DNA of 64,000 bases. Origin: Telopea speciosissima (taxonomy: Eukaryota > Streptophyta > Magnoliopsida > Proteales > Proteaceae). Where the stretch lies: assembly GCF_018873765.1 (NCBI RefSeq), contig NC_057926.1:49405043-49469042 (forward strand). Reading direction: 5' to 3'. The position numbers were made by a program, and so were the translations under genes. Each line of letters opens with the position of its first letter. Within the stretch, counting starts at the first letter, position 1. Under the pieces are notes generated by a model that worked only from the letters and a program-made list of their open reading frames with translations, did no database searches and was not told the DNA's origin. This document shows, piece by piece, positions 11,501-22,545 of this stretch.

Positions 11501-14500
11501 ATTGTAAAATAAAGGCGATATTCAGAGCTGCAATTACTAGACATAAAACTAATGAGTCGTACTATGAAATTATGGGAGAAAGTTACTGAAACTCGCCAGT
11601 CAACTCAAACAAGAAACTACTATTACAGAGAACCAATCTGCTTTTATGCCAGAAAAGTCCATGACAGAAGCTATTTACTTTGAAGACTCATGGAAAGATT
11701 TAGAGATTGTAAGAAGGATCTCTATACAGTATTTACTGATCTAGAAAAGCTTATGACAGAGTCCCTAGAGAGTTATCTGGCAAGCACCAGAAAAGTATTT
11801 CAAGTAAATATGTGGACATAATTAAAGATATGTATGATGGTGTGGTGACAAGTGTAAGAACTAAGGCGGGTCAAGGTGGTGAATTCCCAATTTTAATTGG
11901 ATTACATCAAGGATCAGCTTCAAGCCCTTGTTTGCCCTAATCATGGATTATTTAAATAAAGACATTCAAGATGAGGTTCCTTGGTGTGCTTTTTGCTAAT
12001 GATATTGTTTCAGTGGATGAGAATTAAGAGGGATTAATGCCAAGGTGAAGCTATGGAGATCAACCTTGGAATCAAAAGGTTTTAAGATAAGGAGAACGAA
12101 GACAAAGTATATGATGTGTAACTTTAGTTACACTAGACGGATAACGAGGTGATGAAATCATGAAAATTGATGAGAGGGAGAACCCGCAAAGTGATTATTT
12201 TAGGTATCTGGGATCAACCATAAATAAAGGTGGTGATATGGAGGAAGATATTTCACAAAGAATTAAAATAGGATGGATGAAGTTGAGAGATTCGTTCGGA
12301 GTGTTTTGTGATCGACATATTCCTTAAAACTTAAAAGGAATATTTTATAGAACAGTCATACGATCGGCTATCATGTATGGTGCTGACACAGATCCCTCCT
12401 ATGGGCTTAGCCCTCAAAGTTGGTCCAAGACCAGGCAAGTACCAGCCACCCTATATCCATGGAGCATCTGCTGGCTAAAACCAGCCCTTCTGGCCCTTGA
12501 TATTCTTAAGAAATATTTATTGGATTGAGTCTTTTATATTTTCTTCTTTAGTCTTTTCATATTCCTAGGTGTATTAATGTATCTCTTCATCCAAGATCAT
12601 AATCTAATCGTGAAACCTCGTATTCTCCCTTTATCCTATCCCTAACCTCCCTATAAACTAGATCTGATCTCTCTACTACAGATCTGAACCTTCCGCCTGC
12701 ACCACATGCAGAATGTTGGGGAGTTAAGAAGCATCATATAGATAAATTCAGTGTAGCTGAGATGAAGATGTTGAGATGGATGTGTGGCAAAACTAGGAAG
12801 GATAAAGTAAGGAATGGTCATATTAGAACTGATTTGGGAGTAGCTCCAATACATGATAAGCTAAGAGAAAGTTGTTTGAGCCTTTGAGGTGGCATGGCTA
12901 TGTTCACAGAGGCCTTTGGATGCTCCAGTACGAAGGAGTGATTTGATTCAGATTGAAAGAGCTAAAAGAGCCACCGGGGGGGGGGGGGGGAGACCTAAAA
13001 TGACTCTGGGAGAAGTGGCGAGGAAAGAGATGCATAGCTTAGGCCTTGTATCAAGTATGACCTAGAACAGAGCTGATTGGATGGCAAGGATCCATGTAGC
13101 CGACCCCATTTAGTTGGGATGAGGTTGAGTTGTTCTTGTTGTTGCTGTTGTTCACAGAACCATAATTCCTGAGTATATTTTGTTTACTTTATCTGAGTTA
13201 AAATTAAATTCTTTTGTCATGGTTTGCTTGGGTTTCTAGTATCCCACTTGGATAGGATACCTAACCCCGCTAATCCTCCTTTGACTTGACAGCTGTAGTA
13301 GTTCCCTATTAAGATTAGGACTTCCACATTAGGTCTTCCAAGTTAGGTCTTTTGGCTTGGATCAAGAGTCCTAATCCTAGCTCAGAAAGCAGTTTTACCC
13401 TTTGGGATCCTACACATCCTCAGGTATATAGACTGAACATCATGTCACCATATCTCCCTCTAAATAACCTAAGTAACAAGGACATTGATATGGGTCTTGC
13501 TGTTTGGCATTGATAATTAAAAGGAATACAGGGTGCCATGTTCATGAATGTCAACAAGAGTCTGACACAACAATTTTCGAAAAATTGAGCGTCAATGGAC
13601 ATAAAAGAATATAGCTGGGCAACAATTTCTCAAAAAGGAACTGATTAGTTATAGATCAAATTTGCTTTAAGGCCCCATCATCCAAAATAGAAATCAAGAA
13701 ATAAAATGAAATCAACTGAGAAAGGATATCACTTGGCATGACTGTAGATATGTAGTCTCCCCTCCGATGCCATGCAATTGAGGATACCGTCTACAACAGT
13801 CCATGGAAGCAACAAGTAAATGCTTTAATCAAAACTAACACTAGTTTCAACACAGATATGAGATAACAGGATTGCTTTAGCCCATAATGCTTACAAAGAG
13901 TCAATGAAGACAAACTGTACCTTAGCATGCTTCAACCTGATGCCGTCATGTTTCTCATGTTGAAGCCAGCTAACAGTGGTTGTGGTATGTCCTACACAAA
14001 TAACATACATGAAGAAATCTCTAACGTATTCAATTGATCAGAAATACAAAAGTGATCTGACTGACCAGAATCATCTGGAGTAGCAGGAGCCTCAACATGC
14101 AACAGTTCCTTTAACTTATGCTGTTCTTCTTCATTTCCAAGTCCAGTGTCCAAAATTAGCACATCCTGCCCCCTACAGTGTATATGAGAGAATAATTTAG
14201 CTGGAAAACAAATCAACTGATATAAAGAAAAGAACTAAAACAGAGGGGGAAAAAAAATTGAATGTAATTTTTCTTACACTGAAACTGCAAGAATGGGAAG
14301 CTCAGGCAAAGGATTCCAATCAACGCACTGAACTGCTTCACCAATGTCCCAGACTTTAAGGCATCGACCAGTCTCAATCTCCCAAACACGTACAGTTCCA
14401 TCAGTTGAACCTGCATCCATAACTCAAATAATAAGAATGATAATAAAAATATCAAACTTTTCTAGGAAATAATAGATAAATCATGAGGATCATCCCTCAC

Positions 14501-17500
14501 CAGAAGCCATCCATTGCCCCAATGGTTCCATGGAAATTGACAGAACAGCATCCTTGTGCCCTCTGTACTCAAGATAACAGTTTGTCGGGTAAGGCCTTAG
14601 ATCTTTCCGACTTGGTAGTTTGGGCTTCAGGGACTCAGGATCAATGTTAATCTGTTAACCATGAAGAAAGACAATACCAACCAAGTTAGCAATTACCAGT
14701 GAATATGTTAAAATGAAGAGATATCTAGAGACAATTTACAGAGAGAAGTCTTGAACAGAGCTAATATAGCACAATTACAGCTTTACTTTCACTTGGTTCC
14801 CTTACTTACACGTTTCTTTCTGGTTCTAGGGCACAAGTACAGGTCCAAACAACGATCAAATGATTCTTTCAAAGCATTCTCATAGGCTGGAACACTTCTC
14901 AGAGCATCAAACCTATGCAAAGGCATGACAGTCAATAGAATTAATTTTTTAAATGTTCTTACTTCCAAGTATCAAAGGTTAGAAGCTAGTGAATGCAAGT
15001 AACGGATTGAAGTTGAAGGGTATAATACCTTCTTGGAATAAATTTAGGACGGTCTTCCTCATACATCAGCTGGTAAGAATTGATCTCTTCTTGGGTAGGT
15101 ATGTACTCAACCGAAGGATTGTATGATTCCTCATGGCCTGCAAGGATATAAAAAAAGAAAGGTCGATGAAGAATCAAATCTTAATTCTACTGAAGCACCA
15201 AACAATATGACGAGAAATATGTTGGGTGATGAACCTTGGCATTGCCCTTATTTCAGACCTATTTGAATCCTTGTTTCCCAAACCAATGGAAACAAAAACA
15301 GAAAACAAGGTGGCAAATGAATTTGTCAAAAAGGGGTTCTTCGGACAAGACTGTGTTGGGATGAGATTCCTTTATCATGTAGACTTTTTATTTTTTTTGG
15401 GTGAACTCAGTTTAGGAACAGGGGTATATCAATGTTGATAATCTATGTATGAGATTTTAATGCTCTTGTGGATGTATCTTATAATTGTAATTCTACACTG
15501 CACTCTTATCTCATTTCTATTAATGAAAGATTTATTTATCCCCTCCGGACCAAAAAAAAAGGAAATATTAAAGTACCCAAAAGCAGGACTGAGACTGAAG
15601 CATTACCTGCCAATTTTGGTTTTGGTGCAGGAATATAGCTTAGTCCTCCAGCTTTTTCAGTTGAGCTGGAATCGTCGCCCCACAATAAATAATGCCGTGA
15701 TTCTTCCTTTGGCTTGTCAAACTTTATCAAACCCTTTCGAATAGCCCGGACATACTGAACAACCTAAATTCACAAGAAGCAACAGAGATGAAACAAGGAA
15801 CCAGCTCTTGGAAAAGCATCACTGCTTTCAATTACAAGTTGCTACACTGATCTAATCCATGACCAAACCAGTGACAGTGGATCAACTTAAATAGCTTCAT
15901 ACAACAATTAAACAGGTGTCAAAGGACAATAGGGAGAAATAACACAGAGATAAAAAAAAGTCAAGCAGCTATTAAAATAGCGCGTTCACCCTGAATGTAC
16001 AACAATTATAACACTGGTCCGACATAGGCTGTGTTTCAAAGGAAATATTTGGTTCTGTTATTAAGAAAAACAAGTCCTAGTTAACTTTAAGTCAAACCAA
16101 AGCTAGCCAAACTTCCTGAATAGAACATAAAGGAGGGAAGAATTCACACATTCAATCTCTTGAAGAGGAGACAAGGTTTGAAGACGGGGGGGGGGTGGAG
16201 CACTATGTTTACCTTTTTGCTCTCCCATTTTGAAGGAATGAATCGCCTTTTCGGCTCCGGCGCATTAGACAGCGGGTGCTTAGCATCATCCCACTTAAAC
16301 CAGTCCACATAAGGCTACATGAGAAACACGAGGAATAAATTCAATCTCTGTTACTAGGAAGGAAGGACAGTTATAATTTAGTTTGACAACAATGTAAATA
16401 GAATTAACGTGAAAATGGAGCCTGAAAAAGGAAACACTGACTGCATATGGATCAACATCAGCATGTGGAGTTTTTCCTTTCAGCAATCTACGGATAATTT
16501 TTGTCTCCTCTTTCGTCAGATGCACCTCCTCATCATTGTACTCGTCATAAAGTTTGCGCCTATGTCAACAAAGCATCACAGGAACAAAAAGTTTACTCAA
16601 GTTAGATGCTGCTAAGATCTTTGCTAAAAAAGAAAACAGTACTAAAGGAAAAGATGCCCCAAGCTACCAAGAGCTCCGACACATAGGATCTGGTAATCTG
16701 GAAGCAGGAAACAGTATAGTGACAGCATTCAAACTCTTCAGTTAGGCAATTTTAGATTACAAATTTTGGGTGAGAATGAACATTAATCATCTCGATGAAT
16801 TCTATATTAAGGCCAGAAGGCATAAACTAAAAAAAAACACACACACTTTTCCAACTCTTCCAAAGATGCAAAACAGGTTACATAAGAAGCAAACACACAC
16901 AAACTGAAAATATCAATCTTAGCATGGGAGCAGAGCGGAGGAATTTCTCTGAATTCATGCAACACGGTATCTGGCTCCATATTTTTTGGAAACTCCATTA
17001 ACAACTAAGAAACAAGGTGGAATTAGCATATCCTTGACATTAATGAGACTTTTTATTGCCCATCAAGAGGGGGGGGGAGGGGGGGAAGGAGCTAACACAG
17101 CAGGAAATATTAAACAACAAAAGTAGGACATCATTAAGGAAGATTATTAGGATACAGCAAAGGTTTTGTGACTTAGCTAGAATCATTGGAATTCCAAGTT
17201 CTAGTATGGCTCAATCAACTCGGTTTTGTGACTTAGCTAGAATCATTGGACAGTAACTGAATACATGATTCTGCGACTCAGAGTGTGAATAGCATAACTC
17301 ACTTTTGAGTCTACCAAATTTGCAATCAGGCAGTATTTTGAATCATGAATCACACTGATTCAACAACACTGAGCACGTAAGAGAACCTTATTCCCACCAA
17401 CTCATAGATATCTGTTAAGATCACACTGAAAGGGTTATCTCTACATCGGTTTGCATCCAAAAAATCAACAGAATAACCCCGCCCAGCAGCGCTGAATCTT

Positions 17501-19374
17501 CATCACCCAAGTTTGATCTTGCCTCCTATATCGCAGCGTCAACTTGTCACTGATCTTTTCTAACTCCTTTCCAAACTATTCATTCGATCATCAAATCAAA
17601 AATATACCCAGATACTGTTATAGCCTCACTAAGTTCTTCATAATCCCATTTATCCACCAGCCCTTCTCCCCAAATATAAACCCAACTTACAGCCTCCATT
17701 TCCAAATTCTTGGTATTATAGGAGACAAAAGTATATATCTCTGATCTGTTTTGCCACATTTTTCCTATGCTTGAGTCTGCTTCATTGACAGTCTACACCC
17801 ATAAAACCAGTCATCCCTATTTTTGTAAGGGGGAAACCAAAGATGGCATGAGTCCTTATGCATTAGCAGAAGATAATGTCATAGACAGATGGGAATGGCA
17901 GAAAAGAAAATGTGTCACCAACCTTAAATAGTTGGGATAAGGCTTAGTGAGTTGAGTGCTAAATTGTTCTTTTCTCCATTTTTCAGACCTAAAATATGGG
18001 GTTAGTGAGATTCTCGTGACTTGGTCATACACGATCTTATACGATCTATTTTAGCCCTCATTAGTAGTTCCAACTATGGCGTTAGTGAGATTATGGACTC
18101 TAAGATTTAGACAACCTGCTGAGGTCTACTTAGTCCTCATTCGCTGCGCATCCTCAGTAGAGGAAGCCATGGAAAAGACATGCTAATTCTAGACAACTTT
18201 GAGTTTTCTGTTAGTTGCTCTATATTAAACCAAATCATGAAGAAAAGCATGTACAACTGTAATCCAGTCCGAATGCTGCTTTCCTAATGTTCAAGGAGGG
18301 GTGGACTGAAGACAGTCCTAACCTTGACATTTTTTGCATGATGTGGCTGCTCTCAAACACAACCTGTGTCTTTATTTTGGCAGCTAGAGCTTTTACTGCA
18401 GCAACTGACAGGCCCTAAGAAAAATATTTCACAATAGCACAGGCAGGCAGGCCCTAAGAAAAAATTCATAGTGTTGCTCGAATGTATCCAATATCCTCCC
18501 CCTTCGGTATCCCACCTTGAAGAAATTTAAAATCTTGCACTTATCCAAATTTCAGACTCACTAGAATAAAAATGCAGAGGGGAAGTTGAATCATTATAAG
18601 TAGATCAGTGCCTTATTTATTGAAATCTTTGTAAAAACTGTTTCTGGGGTTATCTTAGCCGCTTTCTTTGAGTACTCCAAATAAAATTTTCTTTTTCTTT
18701 AATTAGCTGGAATTTTTAATTTACCGACGCTAATAAAAATCACAGCATAATATGGGGAATTCATATGGTAACACTCAGACTACTACTCAAACAAGAAATA
18801 AGAAATGACAATTAAGCTCACCAATTTTTCGAGTTGTCAACCCCAGCCAAAAATGACTCTAGCTTATCTTTCCTTGCCTGTTTTTTAATCTTCTTTCCAG
18901 TAATGTCATATCCAATATGTTCCTCATCTTCATACCACTTCAGTGGAACATCACCAATTGTATTTCGAGGACCAACCTGGAAAAAGAAGACAATAAAAAA
19001 GTGAAATTAAACACCACACAGATCTCAGAATCAGCTTTTATACAAGAGAAGTATGTTCCAAACCTCATCTTCGGAGGAATCACTCTCTTCAACTGGGGGA
19101 TGTGTTTCGGCCTCTTCATCTTGGTCTTCTTGACCGTAAACCTTCTGTGATTCATCAATCGAGTCTGTGTTACCAGAGTCCTGCAATAGTTATTCAGGTA
19201 TTTATATAAATTTTTAACTCAAAACACTGGCAGTATGAATGGGGAAATTTTATTTCGGCACCAAAAAGAGATTTTCATTGACCAAAAAAAGATTGTTTAA
19301 GACATCAAGTTCGAGCTTGAGGGTCCGTTGTATCAAACCTCCTCCGTCACTCTGTGATTTTCTTCTTCAACCAT
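4845..19374 (-). CDS. Ribosome biogenesis protein BOP1 homologue (WD40), 17 exons
   Basis: BOP1 is the WD40 member of the nucleolar PeBoW complex (PES-BOP1-WDR12) needed for late pre-60S rRNA processing. Coding exons: 19374-19339, 19180-19064, 18976-18822, 16559-16442, 16314-16213, 15763-15607, 15137-15029, 14912-14810, 14651-14501, 14410-14278, 14172-14066, 13991-13921, 13790-13730, 7500-7273, 6425-6341, 5482-5304, 4930-4845. Total 1998 nt with continuous phase; 665 residues. Residues 1-51 are acidic. The BOP1 N-terminal domain runs from about residue 55 ([17 protein letters not shown]) to 320 ([31 protein letters not shown]). WD40 repeats fill about 325-665 ([46 protein letters not shown]) and end IKLYCH-stop. 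The start is the first in-frame ATG, with G at +4; the N terminus is shorter than I recall for Arabidopsis BOP1. All introns are GT-AG except intron 13 (AT-AC). Confidence 0.95.
5511..5541. repeat. (GAT)n microsatellite
   Basis: About ten GAT/ATG trinucleotide units inside BOP1 intron 15 (6340-5483), next to the acceptor of exon 16. Confidence 0.9.
7866..8330. mobile_element. LTR-like segment within the BOP1 U12 intron
   Basis: The stretch resembles a plant LTR or short TRIM element: repeated AGTCCTAGTTAG-type motifs, a CTCTTGAGAGCTCCC segment and a following AT-rich GAATGAATAGAAAAG run like an R/U5 region. Ends and target duplication were not defined. A MITE (8167-8270) sits inside it. Confidence 0.3.
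8167..8270. mobile_element. Mutator-like MITE with perfect 10-bp target duplication
   Basis: A 104-bp element starts ATAGTTATCAAGG and ends with the inverse CCTTGAAAACTAT. It is rich in CAAGGCG/CGCCTTG motifs. It is flanked by GGCCTAGGGC at 8157-8166 and again at 8271-8280. A 9-10 bp duplication plus short inverted ends fits Mutator-like (MULE) MITEs. Related copies occur at 52538-52643 and 53274-53626. Confidence 0.85.
9946..10117. mobile_element. Foldback hairpin at the left edge of the RTE element
   Basis: Two arms of about 60 bases are inverted copies: GGTGGTGATTGTAA near 9964 pairs with the TTACAATCACCACC segment ending near 10096. Both then contain a GTCTCTTC...CAATTCC stretch in opposite orientations. 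Outer AAAATTC sequences extend the pairing. Target duplication is not resolved. Confidence 0.6.
10324..10634. mobile_element. MITE nested in the RTE element
   Basis: About 310 bp with inverted ends: AAGGTTCTAAATCTCAGTTT on the left and the complement of GGAACTAAATCTCGGTTTTG on the right. The inside carries repeated GAAACTCGGTA and TCGAAACTGG motifs. It splits the RTE reading frame just before the [12 protein letters not shown] segment. Confidence 0.65.
12385..12710. mobile_element. Second insertion inside the RTE element
   Basis: The RTE frame reads MYGA at about 12370-12384 and resumes as ECWGVKKHH from about 12710, a run that is contiguous in this family. The roughly 325 bases between are foreign and LTR-like (AT-rich centre, CTCTCTACTACAGATCTG near the right end). 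Flanks GCTGA/GCAGA could be a degraded 5-bp duplication. Confidence 0.5.
17162..17250. repeat. 29-bp direct repeat
   Basis: The 29-base sequence starting GGTTTTGTGACTTAGCTAG occurs at 17162-17190 and identically at 17222-17250, a 60-base period, within BOP1 intron 3. Confidence 0.85.
17910..17958 (+). mobile_element. RTE LINE 3'-tail relic
   Basis: CTTAAATAGTTGGGATAAGG followed by a GTGAGTTGAG tail resembles the 3' end of the RTE element at 13100-13152 (ATTTAGTTGGGATGAGG). Only the last tens of bases are present, as expected for extreme 5' truncation. Confidence 0.55.
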
Positions 19375-19586
19375 CTTGTTGTAAATTTACGGACGAATAA
19401 TGCGCTTCCCCACCCACTCACAACTGAATGCCTCTAACAATACCTTCTTCACTTGTCCTCTGAAACGACATCCAAAAGGTTAAAAAGAATGATAAAATCA
19501 ATCAAAATGTGAAGGGAGGAAAAAAAAAATTGGGGAGAGAGCCTGAAACCTTGCTCGTGAGTCAGCAAGAACAAAAGGTAAAAATA

Positions 19587-19625
<39 letters not shown>

Positions 19626-19770
19626 ACCGGCTTTAAAATGGAGGTGACGGCGCTGACTGTGGAGTATGAAGATGGGGAGCGAGGAAGAGAAGCGGGAGAA
19701 AGAGAGGGAGACAGAGATGTAAGTTTGGCCTTTGGTGGTCGGGCTGGGCTGTAAACGGGTAGGGTTAGAT
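19375..19770 (-). promoter_or_regulatory. BOP1 5' flank: CT-rich leader and telo-box-like motif
   Basis: Upstream of the BOP1 ATG the minus strand reads as a pyrimidine-rich leader containing a (CT)n run (plus-strand GA repeat 19592-19622). Further up, the plus-strand TAGGGTTAG (19762-19770) reads CTAACCCTA on the gene strand, close to the telo-box AAACCCTA common in plant ribosome-biogenesis promoters. The assignment rests on position and motif only. Confidence 0.4.
19592..19622. repeat. (GA)n microsatellite
   Basis: About 15 GA dinucleotide units, read as CT on the BOP1 strand and positioned in its upstream leader. Confidence 0.9.
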
Positions 19771-20800
19771 CAGTAATGGCATACCCGACCATAGTTAGCA
19801 AATTCAGATTTGAGAATTGGTCGGATGGAGAATTATTCGGAATATTTCGTTTGGTGCGATTAAAAAAATGAGATAAAATAAAATTAAAATTTGGGAATTA
19901 TTTGTTTACCAAAATAAAATTCAAGCAAAAAATTAGGATGTTAGTGTTATAGTATGGGATAAAATTCTCTATATTGGGGGCGCAGGGTATGTCCAGGCAC
20001 ATAGGGGTGGGCAAAATGGCGACCCTCCAATGACCCAAATACCGCCTCTGCCTTGCCCATGTGTTTGGGTGCAGCCTGTGCCCAGATGCGCTCCTAGACA
20101 GAGAATGTGCGCCCTTTTAGTATTTGTAGTAACTGTTTTAAATGAATTGGCATATGTGCATAACGTGTAAGTGATATAAAAATTAGAATACAATTGCTAT
20201 TGGAACAAAAATCATTTACTTCAACCTGTTAGAACTTAGGCTCAAAAAACTTGTAACTACAATTGGTGAAGAATCCTTAACACAATCAAAGGTGCAGAAA
20301 TGCTACCCCCAAGAGACGGCAAAAACTATAAGTGCATAACTAATAAGGATGTTTGGTAACAGCGTTATATTGGCAATCCTTAGGCGATGCTTGCAATTTA
20401 CCTTCTAAGTTTCTATTTTCTATCTTGGACAGCTTTGCTTCATAGTGATCTAGCCATCTGGTACCTAAGATATTTCAAGGTTGTCTATTGCAATTAAGAC
20501 CTATTATTGCTACCAATTTGAGGGTATCATACCCTAAGATTCAAGAGTTACATATAATTTTAGGTTTTACAATAAACTATCATATACCTCAATCAACGTC
20601 GGGACTCCTTGCTGGAGTGCGAACAGTGAATTGCACCTGAGATCTGAGCTTCATGAGTGTCTATCGATGCGAATGACAGTACTAGTCATGCGAAATTAAA
20701 GCCAAAAGGTAAGTTCCTAGCTCGCATTAAGGAGAAGAAGCTTAGGGTTTTGTGGCCATTTAAGGTTAGTAGTTGAGTCTAGTAATGATATAATCTTAAA
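19771..20800. other. Intergenic, unrecognised repeats
   Basis: No gene seen. The stretch 19975-20130 (CCCATGTGTTTGGGTGCAGC) shares wording with 40676-40800 (CCATGTGTTTGAGTGCAGC), so it belongs to a dispersed repeat. The rest is AT-rich and unassigned. Confidence 0.4.
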
Positions 20801-20954
20801 GGAAAAAGATCTCTACTTGGTGGTGTTTCCTACGCCCTCTCACAGAGCATCATGAGATGATGCCTCTGCCTCCTTGCTAGATACCCAGGTGTGCTCACCC
20901 GTTGGTCCAGACGCTTGTGGAGAGACCATGTGACCAAGTAGAGATCTCTTGTCC
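20801..20954. mobile_element. Mutator-like MITE with perfect 10-bp target duplication
   Basis: A 154-bp hairpin starts GGAAAAAGATCTCTACTTGG and ends with the near-inverse CCAAGTAGAGATCTCTTGTCC (one base trimmed at the start here). It is flanked by TAATCTTAAA at 20791-20800 and 20955-20964. The long target duplication supports a MULE-type origin. Confidence 0.85.
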
Positions 20955-20984
20955 TAATCTTAAATTATAATATATGATATTTTC

Positions 20985-22377
20985 TAAATAAATTTTCATG
21001 ATTGGCTTCCTCCAATATCTTATTGGTGCCATTTGAAGTTTTACATATCGTTTTTCTGTTTTTCCACCCCAAAAAAAAAAATGACGTTTTTTTTAAATAA
21101 AAAAAACATCGCCCCATTTAGTTTTTATGCAATATTCAAGCCTTGTGATCTTTGAATTCTGTTGGATTGTAGCACAACCCATTATCATTTCATGAAGAGG
21201 TATCTAAAATAATTCATGACAAGATATAAAGCAATGGGCATTGACCTAAAAAATAAAAGGGATAAATGACATTTTTATACATGACTGAAAATATAAGTTT
21301 AAAATGAATCTGATGGGAAAAAAAACCATTGTCTCTTCTCTTCACTATTAAAAAGAAAAATAAAATAAGGGTGAAAAGTTTCTTGTGGGAGAGCGTACTA
21401 CCTTTGCATCAAAAACTGATTGTTAACCTCGGGTCGGTTAAACCTCCTCAGGTTGGTCTTGCACAGAAAGCAACTAGCACAAGAGTGATTGGATTGGGCC
21501 GATGTTGGACACTCTGATGCCTAAGTCAGCTCTCTTAACAACAGATAAGTAAAAATGAATTTAGATATATCAAAGCATTTATAGACGTTGGGGAGAGTGA
21601 GTTCCGGCGAAGAAGGGAGTGTCCTCGTTGGAGAGGAATCCTAGCTAGAGAGGAATCCTAGGTGTGATCTAAGGCGACGTGGCGCCCTTATAGGTCATGT
21701 TGATAAGACCCTTTGTGTGTTCCACCTTGGCTATCGAAGACGTGGCACATTATTCGTGGAGCCATTACGCATCTTTCCTAGGATGTGTAGGAGGTGGTTG
21801 GTGAAGTTGGCTTTATGGATGGTCGGTTCGGACCTCATCTCTTCTATCCCATGCCGTTCTTTAGGCTCGGGCTTTGGTGACGTCCTGTCATGGATGATCA
21901 TGTCCTGGTGGGTGGTGATGGTTCATTCTTGATGGTTGTTCTTATAACACCCGGTCTGTTTTAGAGGCATGCAAGTCCGACCCTTATGGGGGCTGATTCC
22001 CGTCCTTTGGTCACTTTCTATCAAGGTTCGGCCAAGGTGGTCGGCTGGGCATACCACGTGTTGGCCTTGGATTGGCCTGCCGATTTATAGCTTATGATCA
22101 ACCATGTCTAGACATAGTGGGGGTGAAATGATTGCCCCACCCCCCAATGAAAGACTGAAATCCACCTATTTCCTTAGCTACCAGCCTTGTAGCAGTAGCA
22201 TCCCTATTACAAGTGTAACAGCAAAATTCCATCCCTGAAAATCAGTCCATACCTTATGATTAGATATACTTTATTTAAAAAAATACCTTATATTTCAAAA
22301 TGGTTTGAAAATGATTTAATTTCATCACCAGTTTACAAAATATTCAATTAAAATCTTCTCCAATTCCCTAAAAATGT
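20985..22377 (+). repeat. Repeat block R2
   Basis: It carries the shared landmarks of this window's repeat family (GGCTTCCTCCAATATCTTAT near 21004; ACAACCCATTATCATTTCAT near 21174; CCATACCTTATGATTAGATA near 22247). About 21540-22150 is extra sequence not present in the other blocks and unrecognised (CCTTGG/TCGG-rich), probably an insertion. Confidence 0.6.
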
Positions 22378-22545
22378 AGTGTGATGCAGTTCAGGGTTGA
22401 GAGCTCGACACATGGCAGCGTGACATCCAATGATGCCGAGCTTGAGATGAAAGGAGAAAAAAAAAAGCTGACTCAATCGACCTTGGACTGTTGGATGTCG
22501 CACCTGCCAGATGTCGACCTCTCAACCCTGTACTGCACCACACTG
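22378..22545. mobile_element. Foldback MITE, about 168 bp
   Basis: The arms of about 50 bases are close inverted copies: AGTGTGATGCAGTTCAGGGT at the left and the complement of AGTGTGGTGCAGTACAGGGT at the right, both continuing through GTTGAGAG-TCGACA and GACATCCAA. A short core of A-rich DNA separates them. It ends block R2. Confidence 0.75.

Larger units (their letters stand above)
10100..13152 (+). mobile_element. Decayed RTE-type LINE (endonuclease to 3' tail)
   Basis: Fragments in order match plant RTE-clade non-LTR elements. The endonuclease end comes first ([40 protein letters not shown]). A linker follows ([20 protein letters not shown]), then early reverse transcriptase ([38 protein letters not shown]), then the C-terminal segment ([20 protein letters not shown]). 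It ends in the typical GACCCCATTTAGTTGGGAT tail with TTGTTGTTG repeats near 13130-13152. Many frameshifts and stops make it inactive. It is interrupted by a MITE (10324-10634) and by another insertion (about 12385-12710), and lies in sense opposite to BOP1. Confidence 0.85.
7501..13729 (-). other. BOP1 intron 13: U12-type AT-AC intron, 6229 nt
   Basis: Splicing exon 13 (ends CCAAGTG at 13730) to exon 14 (begins GTGATTCAAG at 7500) restores [15 protein letters not shown], as expected for BOP1. This forces the intron to begin with ATATCCTTT (13729-13721) and end with AC (7502-7501). The donor matches the U12 AT-AC consensus ATATCCTT. TTCCTTGAC (7521-7513) matches the U12 branch consensus, with its adenosine about 13 nt from the splice site. 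No polypyrimidine tract/AG pair gives the right protein. The intron is phase 1, in the glycine codon 474. It hosts most of the mobile DNA in this gene. Confidence 0.9.
16560..18821. other. BOP1 intron 3
   Basis: 2.26 kb of non-coding DNA between exons 3 and 4. It holds a 29-bp direct repeat (17162-17190 and 17222-17250), a G-rich run near 17070-17090 and a short RTE 3'-tail relic (17910-17958). No other gene is recognised. Confidence 0.6.

Noticed and set aside
19562..19801. Minus-strand frame with a poly Leu-Ser tail as an N-terminal extension of BOP1
   Set aside because: It is produced by the CT microsatellite, is out of phase with exon 1, and is interrupted before it.
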